NCBI RefSeq assembly: GCF_014692515.1
Contig: NZ_JACOIK010000005.1
Span: 1 to 64,000 of the forward strand
Direction: 5' to 3'
Length of the DNA: 64,000 bases
Source: Sphingobacterium micropteri
GTDB taxonomy: Bacteria > Bacteroidota > Bacteroidia > Sphingobacteriales > Sphingobacteriaceae
The position numbers were made by a program, and so were the translations under genes. The notes beneath the pieces are model-generated. The model did no database searches, was not told the DNA's origin, and saw only the letters and a list, made by a program, of their open reading frames with translations. Shown piece by piece: positions 52,897 through 61,506 of this stretch (its first letter is position 1; the number at the start of each line of letters is the position of its first letter).

Positions 52897-55398
52897 ATGA
52901 TATCTACTAGAAACTTTAAGCTGATTTTTTCTATTATTTTTTGCCCTCTATTTCTTTTTGCACAACAAGGGAAGATCGAAGCAATTGTTATCGATGAAGA
53001 GACAAATGACCCTATTATAGGTGCGAGTGCTTCCCTTCTCCAACAATCTAACCAAAGTTATATCCAAGGAGCACAGAGTGACGTCCAAGGGAAATTGGTG
53101 TTTTCTGATGTGGATTTTGGTACTTATACTATTCGGATTAGTTATGTCGGAAAAGAAAATGTTCTTATCGAAAATGTACGCGTAGCAAGTCCAAAGCCCG
53201 TGCAATTGGCACAAGTATTCATGATGGATGACGGAACCTTGATCGAAGAAGTGGTCGTAGAAGGACGAGTGCCCGAGATGCGTTTGGGAATTGATAAAAA
53301 AGTATTTGATGTCTCGCAAAGTTTAATCAGTGTAGGTGGTTCAGCCAGTGAGCTACTTGAAAATGTACCGACGCTTGATGTAGATGCCGACGGGAATGTT
53401 TCTCTCCGGGGTTCCAGTAGTGTAAAGATTTTGATTGATGGAAGAGAGTCAGCGATGGCTGGTTCCGATATAAACGCCTTGTTGCAATCTTTACCTGCCA
53501 ATAGTATAGATAAAGTCGAACTTATCACCAACCCATCTGCCAAATATGACGCGGAGGGACAATCTGGTATCATCAATATTATATTAAAAAAGAATGTAAG
53601 AACGGGATTGAACGGGAGTGTAACAGCATCGGGTGGTTCTTATGATAATTATAACGCGGGAATCGACCTAAATTACAGAGATCGCAAGTTTAATTTTTTC
53701 GGTGGATATAACTATGCCCATAGAAATCGTCCAGGTGATGGTTTTAACGATAATACTGAACTTATCGATGGCGTAATTCAAGAAAATAGTGCACGCACGA
53801 TTAGCACAAGTAAAAATAACCGAAAAGGCAAAAACCATACTTTTCGGTTTGGTACTGATTGGTATGCAGCGTCAAAAACGACATTTAGTTTGGGGGCAAA
53901 TGTCAGTGTTCGAGATAATGACAGGCGTTCGGACATTGATTATCGTTATTTTAATGTTCCCGATTTAGGTGAAAGTGCTTTTCGGGTTTCACAGCAATAT
54001 GAAGAAGATTTAGGTGTGGATATAACCTTTGACTTTAAGCAAGAGCTTAAAAGGGAAGGAGAAGAAATTACCGCCAATATTACCTATGGAAATGATACGG
54101 AAGACGGAACCAATGATTTTTATCAAACTTATGCTAACGGGCGTGCACCTTTCGAGCGACAGAATGTGACGAGCGAAGCCGGAAAGAATTGGAATTTTCA
54201 ATTGGATTATGTCTTGCCGTTTGCGGAAGATCATAAATTCGAGGCAGGCTATCGTACCATTGTGCGTAACAGTGAGGATTCGCAGTGGTCGGAAGTGTTA
54301 GACACGCTGACGAATCAATTTATGCCGGATTATAGTGTTAGCAATAATTTTGATTTAACCAATAGCGTACATGCGCTGTATGCGAATTATCAACGTAAAC
54401 TAACGGAAAAACTGGGTGTTCAAGTAGGGGTACGCGGAGAGCAAACCTATTTAAAGTCTACTTACCATAATTTAGACCCAGATTTGCCAGAAGATAGAAG
54501 AACGGATGATGGACGTCAAAATTTCTTTCGTTTATACCCCAGCGCTTTCCTATCGTATGAAGTGGGTAACTCCGGTGACAAAGTACAGCTTTCCTATACC
54601 CGTCGTGTGCAACGTCCAGGTGGCTGGCAAGTAAATCCTTTTATTAATGTAAACGATGAAATCAATTACAGGCAAGGTAATCCAAACTTATTGCCGGAAG
54701 ATATACATTCCTTTGAATTGAGTTTTGCGAAGTTCTATGATAAATGGAATTTTATTAGTTCTGCATACTATCGCCGCTCAAGTGATATGATGAGCCCGTT
54801 TTTAAGAGACCCTGAAGAAATAGCAGATATCGTCGGCGATCGGAGTAATGTGACGTATAGCCGTTGGGAGAATGTATCAAAACAGGATGCAATGGGACTG
54901 GAACTGATATCAAAAGTGAACTTTCTGCGCTGGTGGGATGCTACGGCAAATGTGAATTTATTTTATGACAAAACAATGCCTTATGCAGAATTCAATACGG
55001 GTGATGTAGAGAACTTCAGTTGGAATGGGAATATCAATACCAATGTAAAGTTTACAAAATCCACCACCTTACAGGCTCGTGGTTTCTATCGTGCTCCGCG
55101 GAAATGGGTACAAGGTAGGATGAAGTCAATGGCTGGACTCGATGTAGCCGTACGTCAGGATGTGCTTGCAGGCAAGGGAAGTTTGATGTTCAATGTACGG
55201 GATGTCTTTAACACCCGCAGATTCCGTATGGAAAATAATTTGCCGACGCAGTTCATCCAAATGGAAAACCGTTGGATGCGTAGAATGTTTTCTTTGTCGT
55301 TCACATATCGTTTTGGCATTCAAGATTTGACTAAGAAAAGAGAGGATCGTGGAGCGGGAGACAACGGTATGGATGAAGGCATGCAGGGAGGCTTTTAA
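52897..55398 (+). CDS. TonB-receptor-like outer-membrane barrel (OMP_b-brl_3 family)
   Basis: A signal peptide (ends LFAQQ) is followed by a carboxypeptidase-regulatory domain (about 25-105, GKIEAIVIDEETNDPIIGAS). A plug-like domain (about 120-230) contains GSSSVKILIDGRES and DAEGQSGIINIILKKN. A large barrel follows to the end. Such proteins lack a clear TonB box and are found across Bacteroidota without SusD partners; the substrate is unknown. The tail is acidic and Gly-rich (GAGDNGMDEGMQGGF), an unusual barrel end. A GTG at 52876 is an alternative start. Confidence 0.85.
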   Translation: MISTRNFKLIFSIIFCPLFLFAQQGKIEAIVIDEETNDPIIGASASLLQQSNQSYIQGAQSDVQGKLVFSDVDFGTYTIRISYVGKENVLIENVRVASPKPVQLAQVFMMDDGTLIEEVVVEGRVPEMRLGIDKKVFDVSQSLISVGGSASELLENVPTLDVDADGNVSLRGSSSVKILIDGRESAMAGSDINALLQSLPANSIDKVELITNPSAKYDAEGQSGIINIILKKNVRTGLNGSVTASGGSYDNYNAGIDLNYRDRKFNFFGGYNYAHRNRPGDGFNDNTELIDGVIQENSARTISTSKNNRKGKNHTFRFGTDWYAASKTTFSLGANVSVRDNDRRSDIDYRYFNVPDLGESAFRVSQQYEEDLGVDITFDFKQELKREGEEITANITYGNDTEDGTNDFYQTYANGRAPFERQNVTSEAGKNWNFQLDYVLPFAEDHKFEAGYRTIVRNSEDSQWSEVLDTLTNQFMPDYSVSNNFDLTNSVHALYANYQRKLTEKLGVQVGVRGEQTYLKSTYHNLDPDLPEDRRTDDGRQNFFRLYPSAFLSYEVGNSGDKVQLSYTRRVQRPGGWQVNPFINVNDEINYRQGNPNLLPEDIHSFELSFAKFYDKWNFISSAYYRRSSDMMSPFLRDPEEIADIVGDRSNVTYSRWENVSKQDAMGLELISKVNFLRWWDATANVNLFYDKTMPYAEFNTGDVENFSWNGNINTNVKFTKSTTLQARGFYRAPRKWVQGRMKSMAGLDVAVRQDVLAGKGSLMFNVRDVFNTRRFRMENNLPTQFIQMENRWMRRMFSLSFTYRFGIQDLTKKREDRGAGDNGMDEGMQGGF

Positions 55399-55455
55399 AA
55401 AATCAGATATTTTTCTACCTTTAGCGAATAACTAAACTAAAAGATGTGTTTTAAC

Positions 55456-56268
55456 ATGAAGAAAAGATTTATGTATATGATAGGCGCGGTCGTTTTATTA
55501 TCCGCCACTATTTGTCAGGCACAAGATGCCACGACCGGTGACAATGTTCCCCCGTATGAATTGAATAACCTTCCGAAAGTTGATATTAACAAGTTTCCGA
55601 AAAATGCGGAAGGGGCCTATGTACTGTTTAATGGCAAATCGATGGAAGGTTGGCGAGGGTACAACAAAGATAAAGTTCCTGGAAAATGGATGATTGAAGA
55701 CGGTGCATTGAAATTCTCCAGTAAAGGATCTGGATTGACCAAGGAAGATGGTGGAGATCTTATTTTTGCCTACGATTTCAGAAATTTTGAACTGGAATTT
55801 GAATGGAAGATTTCTCATGCAGGGAATTCGGGTGTATTTTTCTTAGCAAAAGAAGTAAAAGATCAAGCGATATACGTATCAAGCCCCGAATACCAGTTGC
55901 TGGATAACGACAATCATCCGGACGCAAAGCAGGGTGTTGACGGAAATCGCAAATCGGGTTCTCTTTACGATATGATTCCGGCTAAGCCACAAAATGGCAA
56001 TCCAGCAGGAGAATGGAATAAAGCGAAGATTGTTGTAAATAACGGAAAAGTAACCCATTATCAAAATGGAGAAAAAGTAGTTGAATACACGTTATGGACG
56101 TCAGATTGGACGACTTTATTGCAAGCGAGTAAGTTCAGTCAAGAAAAATGGCCATTGGCATTTGAACTGTTAAATAACGTCGGCGGAGCATCTAAATCGG
56201 GTGTTATCGGATTTCAAGATCATGGTGATGATGTGTGGTTGAAAAATATTACCGTAAAGGTATTGTAA
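55456..56268 (+). CDS. DUF1080 (3-keto-disaccharide hydrolase-type) protein
   Basis: It is an exported protein with a concanavalin-like jellyroll. The signal peptide ends at CQAQ. Conserved segments are AYVLFNGKSMEGWRGYN, FELEFEWKISHAGNSGVFFL and EYQLLDNDNHPDAK, the core of the family. Some members hydrolyse 3-keto-glucosides. At 270 aa it is a single-domain form. It sits alone, and no sugar-oxidising partner is near. An ATG at 55444 is possible but less likely. Confidence 0.87.
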   Translation: MKKRFMYMIGAVVLLSATICQAQDATTGDNVPPYELNNLPKVDINKFPKNAEGAYVLFNGKSMEGWRGYNKDKVPGKWMIEDGALKFSSKGSGLTKEDGGDLIFAYDFRNFELEFEWKISHAGNSGVFFLAKEVKDQAIYVSSPEYQLLDNDNHPDAKQGVDGNRKSGSLYDMIPAKPQNGNPAGEWNKAKIVVNNGKVTHYQNGEKVVEYTLWTSDWTTLLQASKFSQEKWPLAFELLNNVGGASKSGVIGFQDHGDDVWLKNITVKVL

Positions 56269-56276
56269 CTTATACC

Positions 56277-56328
56277 GTAGAGATGCAATTATTTCCGTGA
56301 GTTGGGTTAGTTGCGTCTCTACATTTTT
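56277..56328 (+). terminator. Terminator or REP-like hairpin
   Basis: GTAGAGATGCAA pairs with TTGCGTCTCTAC (one wobble) around a 22-nt loop and is followed by ATTTTT. It may serve as terminator of the DUF1080 gene. The stem resembles dispersed GAGACGCAA-type palindromes seen in several bacterial genomes. Confidence 0.6.
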
Positions 56329-57028
56329 AAAAAACCTGTTGTAATTCTCCCAAATCCCGAATCATGTGATGAACATCTTGTGGTTGTTCGAGACCTATTG
56401 CATTAAAGAAGATCGCGTCTATGCCAGCATTTTGAGCACCTCGGACATCGGCATCGAGGTTGTCCCCGATCATGATAGATGTTTTTCGCTCTGCTTTCCC
56501 GTTCTGTAAGGCATGTTCGAAAATTCTTGGATCAGGTTTATTTACGCCGATTAATTCCGAAATTACAATTGTTTTAAAATAAGATTTTAATTTGCTGTGT
56601 TCCAACTTCTGTTCACAAGCTTCTTTGAAACCATTCGATATTAAATGTAATCTATATTTGCTTTGCAAATATGTCAATGTTTCGATAGCATTTGGAAAGA
56701 GATTTGTTTTGGTTGGGCAAATATGTAAATATTCCTCCTCAAAGGCCTTCGGAAATAGTTCGGGGTCAATACCTAACTGCGTAAATGTATCGGCAAACCG
56801 AAGTCGGCGTAGTGTGGGTTTGTCAATTTTTCCATGGTGGTATAACCCCCATAGCCGGTGATTATTGACGGTGTATGTTTCAATAAAAAGATCAGACTCA
56901 GCCTTTCCGGTCAATTTATCAAAACGGTATTTGGCATAAAGTTCATGTAAGGTTTCCTGTGCGTTTTTGTCAAAATCCCAAATCGTGTGGTCTAAATCGA
57001 AGAAAATATCTCTTTTGTGAAAAAACAT
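56327..57028 (-). CDS. YjjG-family noncanonical pyrimidine nucleotidase (HAD)
   Basis: This is a HAD-superfamily phosphatase. Asp11 and Asp13 in IFFDLDHTIWDFD are the catalytic pair; LISNGFKEACEQKL, with its Ser/Thr block, and MIGDNLDADVRGAQNAGI, the acidic motif, complete the set. YjjG dephosphorylates odd pyrimidine nucleotides and protects from analogues. At 233 aa it agrees with the family. Its start diverges from the histidine-kinase operon. Confidence 0.9.
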   Translation of the reverse strand: MFFHKRDIFFDLDHTIWDFDKNAQETLHELYAKYRFDKLTGKAESDLFIETYTVNNHRLWGLYHHGKIDKPTLRRLRFADTFTQLGIDPELFPKAFEEEYLHICPTKTNLFPNAIETLTYLQSKYRLHLISNGFKEACEQKLEHSKLKSYFKTIVISELIGVNKPDPRIFEHALQNGKAERKTSIMIGDNLDADVRGAQNAGIDAIFFNAIGLEQPQDVHHMIRDLGELQQVF

Positions 57029-57101
57029 GGCACAAAGATAACACCTTTCTTAACCTATTGTCATAATGCACCTACTATTTCCTTTCAGATTAACAAATGG
57101 T

Positions 57102-57109
57102 TATTTTTG
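57102..57109 (+). promoter_or_regulatory. Promoter -7 element of the two-component/heme operon
   Basis: TATTTTTG lies 20 nt before the kinase ATG. The match at -33 is weak. Confidence 0.45.
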
Positions 57110-57129
57110 CGTGACATTAATTTACTTGT

Positions 57130-58008
57130 ATGAAGCGAGCGCTCGTCCTGTTTTATTTTCTGGTGTTTTATGCCATTACCCAATTGCTTTGGTGGGGATA
57201 CCTGTTGGTTAATTACGAACCGGAACGCAAAGGGATGATCATCGGCGAAGGGCTTTTCTTTCTGCTGATTTTTATTTGGGGAGCCATGCGCTTAAAAAAG
57301 CTATTTAGCCGGGAGCATAAACAACAACAACAACAACAGAATTTTCTGTTGTCCGTAACCCATGAATTAAAATCACCTTTAGCTTCGGTGAAATTATACA
57401 TCCAAACCATTCTAAAGCGTGACTTAGAACGGGAGCAACAGAAAGTTTTTCTTTCTAACTCCTTGAAGGATATTGAGCGATTGGACGATCTCGTCGAAAA
57501 TGTATTGTTAACCACCAAATTGGAAAATAGAAGTTTTAATTTTCCAAAAGAAAACTTCAATTTTACAGAAGTAGTAGATAATGTGGTGGATAGGTTACAA
57601 AAAAATGCATGTAGCTCACAGATTATAAAACCCGATTTAGATGAGGGACTCATTATCCATGCCGATAAGTTCGCCATTACGAATGTGGTTACCAATTTAA
57701 TTGAAAATGCAATTAAATATTCTCCTCCGTGTGCGACCGTGGAAGTGCAGCTTAAGGAGAGGGAAGACGATCGGATTATCTTTTCGGTTGCAGACCACGG
57801 ACCAGGGGTTGCCGAAGAAGAAAAAAAGAATATATTTAATAAGTTTTACCGGATAGGCAATGAGTCGACACGTAAAACTAAAGGCACGGGTTTAGGGTTG
57901 TATATAGTGAAGACAGTATTGCAAAAACACAACGCCTCTATTAAGGTAAAAGATAACACTCCATCGGGGAGTATTTTTGAAGTAACATTTGAAAATTATG
58001 CAAGCTAA
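57130..58008 (+). CDS. Sensor histidine kinase
   Basis: It has two helices (about residues 5-28 and 36-53) with a very short periplasmic loop, so it may sense in or near the membrane. A poly-Gln stretch (65-70) leads to the phospho-acceptor box FLLSVTHELKSPLAS with His78. Then come N box NLIENAIKYSPP, G1 DHGPGV and G2 GTGLGLYIV. No PAS or HAMP domain is present, and 292 aa is short. The 3' end overlaps the response-regulator start. Confidence 0.92.
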   Translation: MKRALVLFYFLVFYAITQLLWWGYLLVNYEPERKGMIIGEGLFFLLIFIWGAMRLKKLFSREHKQQQQQQNFLLSVTHELKSPLASVKLYIQTILKRDLEREQQKVFLSNSLKDIERLDDLVENVLLTTKLENRSFNFPKENFNFTEVVDNVVDRLQKNACSSQIIKPDLDEGLIIHADKFAITNVVTNLIENAIKYSPPCATVEVQLKEREDDRIIFSVADHGPGVAEEEKKNIFNKFYRIGNESTRKTKGTGLGLYIVKTVLQKHNASIKVKDNTPSGSIFEVTFENYAS

Positions 58009-58705
58009 GCAACGTATACTATTGGTGGAAGACGAGGAGCACTTGTTGGAAGCGATTAAATTAAATTTAGAATTAGAGGGCTATCGGGTAACCACAGCTA
58101 CAGACGGAAAGAAAGCGTTGAAGATTTTCAAGGAAGAACGCTTTAATCTAATTATTCTGGACGTGATGATTCCGGAAATCGACGGCTTTCAGGTTGCCGA
58201 AACCATTCGGCTACAGAATACGGAAGTACCTATCATGTTTCTGACCGCTAAAAACAGCAGTGAAGATCGTATCACCGGTTTGAAAAAAGGGGCGGATGAT
58301 TATTTGGTGAAACCTTTTAATCTAGAAGAGCTTATTCTTCGTGTTGGTAATCTGATTCGTAGAGGACTTAAATCAGACGATTTAAAGGAGTTTAATTCGT
58401 ATACGATCGGTGATAAAACAATTTATTTTAACTCGTATGAACTCCATCATGCGGACGGTACGGTTACCTCGTTGACAAAAAAGGAAACGATGCTGTTGAA
58501 ACTGTTGATTGAACGAAAAAATGAAGCTGTTTCTCGGGAGCAAATATTGGAAACCGTGTGGAATTATGATGTTTATCCATCCACGCGTACAATCGATAAT
58601 TTTATTTTAACATTCCGCAAGTATTTTGAGCCAGATCAAAAACATCCTGTGTATTTTCATTCGATCCGTGGAGTAGGGTATAAGTTTACAGATACACCAA
58701 CATAA
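57998..58705 (+). CDS. OmpR-family response regulator
   Basis: The receiver domain has Asp55 in LIILDVMIPEIDGF as phospho-acceptor, acidic residues at 11-13 (EDE) and Lys105 in LVKPF. The C-terminal winged helix (about 140-235) includes TIDNFILTFRKYFEPD and SIRGVGYKF. It overlaps the kinase gene by 11 nt and precedes a TPR gene and hemE by 7 nt and more, so it may control the heme genes or envelope functions. The target is not shown by the sequence. Confidence 0.94.
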   Translation: MQAKQRILLVEDEEHLLEAIKLNLELEGYRVTTATDGKKALKIFKEERFNLIILDVMIPEIDGFQVAETIRLQNTEVPIMFLTAKNSSEDRITGLKKGADDYLVKPFNLEELILRVGNLIRRGLKSDDLKEFNSYTIGDKTIYFNSYELHHADGTVTSLTKKETMLLKLLIERKNEAVSREQILETVWNYDVYPSTRTIDNFILTFRKYFEPDQKHPVYFHSIRGVGYKFTDTPT

Positions 58706-58712
58706 GAGATAG

Positions 58713-59228
58713 ATGAATACACGAGCGAGAATAATTGTCATCGGTATTGCGGTGACATTTCTTCTTTATGCAGTTTACGAGAAGCACTACAATATTTCGA
58801 TTTATATTTTAGGGCTGATCGGATATTTCATATGGAGCCATTATCGTGAAGGCACCGTTTTCTTAGCTACCCAGGCGTTTCACAAACAAGATTATGAGAA
58901 AACAAAAGCGTTGTTGTCGGAAATTAAGGATCCAGACAAACTACGGAAGAGACGCCGGAATTATTATGAATTTATGATGGGAAATGTAGCCCTTAAAGAG
59001 GAACGGGTCGACGATGCCGAATATCATTTTCAATTAGCATCCCGTTTGCCGTGGAAAAGGGATGCCGAGAAAGGATTTGTATTGATCAATTTAGCAAACA
59101 TCAGTTTGCGCAAACGTAATTACGATCGCGTACCCGTCTATATCGAGCTTGCCAATAAGCTTAAGCTTACGGAACGCCAAAAAGCGATTATTGAAAAAAT
59201 AGAAAAAGAACTAAATAAACAGACCTAG
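58713..59228 (+). CDS. Small membrane-anchored TPR-like protein
   Basis: It has 171 aa. Two helices at the N-terminus (about residues 7-40) are followed by a soluble part with two or three TPR-like helical hairpins (FHKQDYEKTKALLSEIKDPD; RVDDAEYHFQLASRLPWK). I cannot name a family. It lies between a two-component system and hemE, and its stop overlaps the hemE start by 1 nt (TAGTG), so translation is coupled. An accessory role in the membrane part of this operon is possible. Confidence 0.7.
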   Translation: MNTRARIIVIGIAVTFLLYAVYEKHYNISIYILGLIGYFIWSHYREGTVFLATQAFHKQDYEKTKALLSEIKDPDKLRKRRRNYYEFMMGNVALKEERVDDAEYHFQLASRLPWKRDAEKGFVLINLANISLRKRNYDRVPVYIELANKLKLTERQKAIIEKIEKELNKQT

Positions 59229-60262
59229 TGGACAAAACTTTACAGAACGATTTATTGATTAGAGCTGCATTATCGCAGTCTACGGACAGACCTCCTGTTT
59301 GGATGATGCGTCAAGCTGGACGCTTTATGCCCGAATATTGGGAAATAAAGAATAAGTACAGTTTTTTAGAGATGTGTAAAACACCGGAAATTGCAGCAGA
59401 TGTTACCATGCTGCCCGTAGATCTTTTGGATGTTGATGCGGCTATCCTATTTTCGGATATTTTGGTAACGGGAGAAGCCATGGGAGGAGAGTTGTCGTTT
59501 GAACAAGGTGTAGGTCCTCGATTCAGTAATCCCGTACGTACGCAGGCAGACGTGGACAGACTGGAAACCGATTGTGTGGATAAACTACAGTATGTGGCAG
59601 ATGCAATTCGCGTGATACAGGAACGCTTGGCGGGACGTATCCCCTTAATCGGCTTTGCGGGTGCCCCATTCACTATTTTGAGTTATCTTGTGGAAGGAGG
59701 TTCGTCCAAAGACTTTAAACGAACAAAGTTATTGCTTAATAACGAACCGGCTTTAGCACATCAGCTTTTACAAAAAATTGCCGATGTAACGATAAACTAT
59801 CTGAATATGCAAATCGATGCTGGGGTCAATGCTGTACAATTGTTCGATAGTTGGGCGTTAGCGTTGTCATGGAACGATTATCGTGATTTTTCACACTATT
59901 ATAATAAATATATCCTAGCCAATATCAAGCGCACTGTTCCAGTGATTTCTTTCTGTAAGGGATCGTCGGTATTTGCGCCGATGATGGCAGAGGCAAATCC
60001 GGATGTAATATCTATCGATTGGAATGCGGACTTAAAAAATGTGAAGCAGGTACTTCCGGCGGGCGTTGCCGTACAAGGTAATTTGGATCCGTTTGTATTG
60101 TATGCGGATAAGAGTGTTATCGAAGACAAAATTTTGCAATTGTTTGAACGGATGCGTGGCGAGAATGGATTTATCTTTAATCTGGGACATGGTATTATGC
60201 CGGATATCCCGTTTGATAACGTGAAACATGCGATCAATGTGGTGAAGGGATTTCGCTATTAG
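59228..60262 (+). CDS. hemE: Uroporphyrinogen decarboxylase
   Basis: It turns uroporphyrinogen III into coproporphyrinogen III in heme synthesis. PPVWMMRQAGRFMPEYW (about residues 22-38) carries the substrate-binding arginines, and Asp follows in LDVDAAILFSDILV. FNLGHGIMPDIP near the end is conserved. At 344 aa it is normal. The start is GTG and overlaps the preceding stop by 1 nt. Other hem genes, save hemJ, are elsewhere. Confidence 0.96.
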   Translation: MDKTLQNDLLIRAALSQSTDRPPVWMMRQAGRFMPEYWEIKNKYSFLEMCKTPEIAADVTMLPVDLLDVDAAILFSDILVTGEAMGGELSFEQGVGPRFSNPVRTQADVDRLETDCVDKLQYVADAIRVIQERLAGRIPLIGFAGAPFTILSYLVEGGSSKDFKRTKLLLNNEPALAHQLLQKIADVTINYLNMQIDAGVNAVQLFDSWALALSWNDYRDFSHYYNKYILANIKRTVPVISFCKGSSVFAPMMAEANPDVISIDWNADLKNVKQVLPAGVAVQGNLDPFVLYADKSVIEDKILQLFERMRGENGFIFNLGHGIMPDIPFDNVKHAINVVKGFRY

Positions 60263-60360
60263 CAAAATGAGTGAAATGGTGACAAGGTGAAGGTGATAAA
60301 GTGACAAGTAAATAGTGGAAGTTAGCTAACGATATAGTTGCTAACTGCTAATTAAATAAA

Positions 60361-60900
60361 ATGATATATCTATACGCAAAAGCGTTGCATATTATCTTTA
60401 TGGTCTGCTGGATGGCAGGGTTGTTTTACATGCCCCGTTTGTTCATCTATCATACGGAAGCAAAGCAGAAATCGGATATTGCATATCAGGTGTTGCATGA
60501 GCAATTCGTGGTTATGGAACGGAGGCTTTGGTGGGTAATTACCACACCGGCGATGTACATCACCGTGGCTACGGCGTTAACTATGCTTTATCTGTCGCCG
60601 GGTTTGTTAAGTCAGGGCTGGATGCATGTGAAGCTCACTTTTGTGGCAGTTTTGGTGTTTTACCACTTTAAGAGTCAGCAGATTATGGAGCAGCTAGCAA
60701 GAGGCGAATCGGTATGGACCTCCTCGCAGTTACGCTTGTGGAACGAAGTATCTACCATTATTCTTTTTGCTATCGTTTTTTTAGTTATTTTTAGATCGGC
60801 CATTGATTGGATTTATGGTGTGTTGGGTTTATTGGGACTGGCCGTGTTATTGATGATTTTAATCAAGTTATATAAGCGGTATAGGTCTCGTAATTCATGA
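60361..60900 (+). CDS. hemJ: Protoporphyrinogen oxidase HemJ
   Basis: HemJ is a membrane protein that oxidises protoporphyrinogen IX to protoporphyrin IX. Four or five helices are visible. The family signature KALHIIFMVCWMAGLFYMPR contains the conserved His and Arg, and WVITTPAMYITVATAL follows. At 179 aa it is typical. It lies 98 nt after hemE, in a gap of GTGA-rich sequence, and may be in the same transcript. Confidence 0.9.
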   Translation: MIYLYAKALHIIFMVCWMAGLFYMPRLFIYHTEAKQKSDIAYQVLHEQFVVMERRLWWVITTPAMYITVATALTMLYLSPGLLSQGWMHVKLTFVAVLVFYHFKSQQIMEQLARGESVWTSSQLRLWNEVSTIILFAIVFLVIFRSAIDWIYGVLGLLGLAVLLMILIKLYKRYRSRNS

Positions 60901-60938
60901 CGTGACTAGCTAATAATTACAAATAACGAATTAAACAA

Positions 60939-61445
60939 ATGAAGAAAATCTTTCTATTGCTACTATTATCGGTAATCATGTCGCATGGAAAAGCACAAGA
61001 TCATGCTTGGGCATTCGGATTCTACGGCGATGTACAATTAGAATCTCCGGATTATCAAGGGGCGTTTGGTATTCAAGGAAAGTACGATTTCGCCAAGCAC
61101 TCCGCCATACAGGCGCAGGTGTACGGTCGAAATGGGTATGTTGCCGTAGGTGCTGATTATCTGTTATCATTGTTTGATAAAAGCCAAAGTAACTTTAATG
61201 TATTTGTTGGTGGAGGATTAAGCCAAGACTTTTACCGTTACAATGAGTTGATGGCAGACCAAGAACAAGTATTGCCTGAAAGAAGGGAGAACTTTACGGT
61301 CATAAATGGACAAGTCGGCGTGAGTTATTACTTTCCAGCAGTGAACCTATCCTTGTACACTGGATATAAATTGAAATACAATCTTGAATGGGAGGAAATA
61401 CAACCGAACTATTTGATGTTTGGTGTGCGGTATCATTTGTGGTAA
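60939..61445 (+). CDS. Small putative outer-membrane barrel protein
   Basis: A signal peptide ends near GKAQ (20). The mature part of about 148 aa is made of short amphipathic strands (AWAFGFYGDVQLESPDYQG; SLYTGYKLKYNLEWEEIQPN) and ends with an aromatic residue (FGVRYHLW). This looks like an 8-stranded barrel of unknown function. It starts 38 nt after hemJ and ends before a strong terminator. Confidence 0.7.
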   Translation: MKKIFLLLLLSVIMSHGKAQDHAWAFGFYGDVQLESPDYQGAFGIQGKYDFAKHSAIQAQVYGRNGYVAVGADYLLSLFDKSQSNFNVFVGGGLSQDFYRYNELMADQEQVLPERRENFTVINGQVGVSYYFPAVNLSLYTGYKLKYNLEWEEIQPNYLMFGVRYHLW

Positions 61446-61466
61446 ACTTACAAGGAATATGAAAAG

Positions 61467-61499
61467 GAGTGCTATGTTTTTTCATAGCACTCTTTTTTT
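61467..61499 (+). terminator. Terminator between convergent genes
   Basis: GAGTGCTATG (61467-61476) pairs with CATAGCACTC (61483-61492), followed by seven T. On the other strand it has a shorter T stretch and may also end the phosphoesterase transcript. Confidence 0.85.
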
Positions 61500-61506
61500 A
61501 CGTTAT

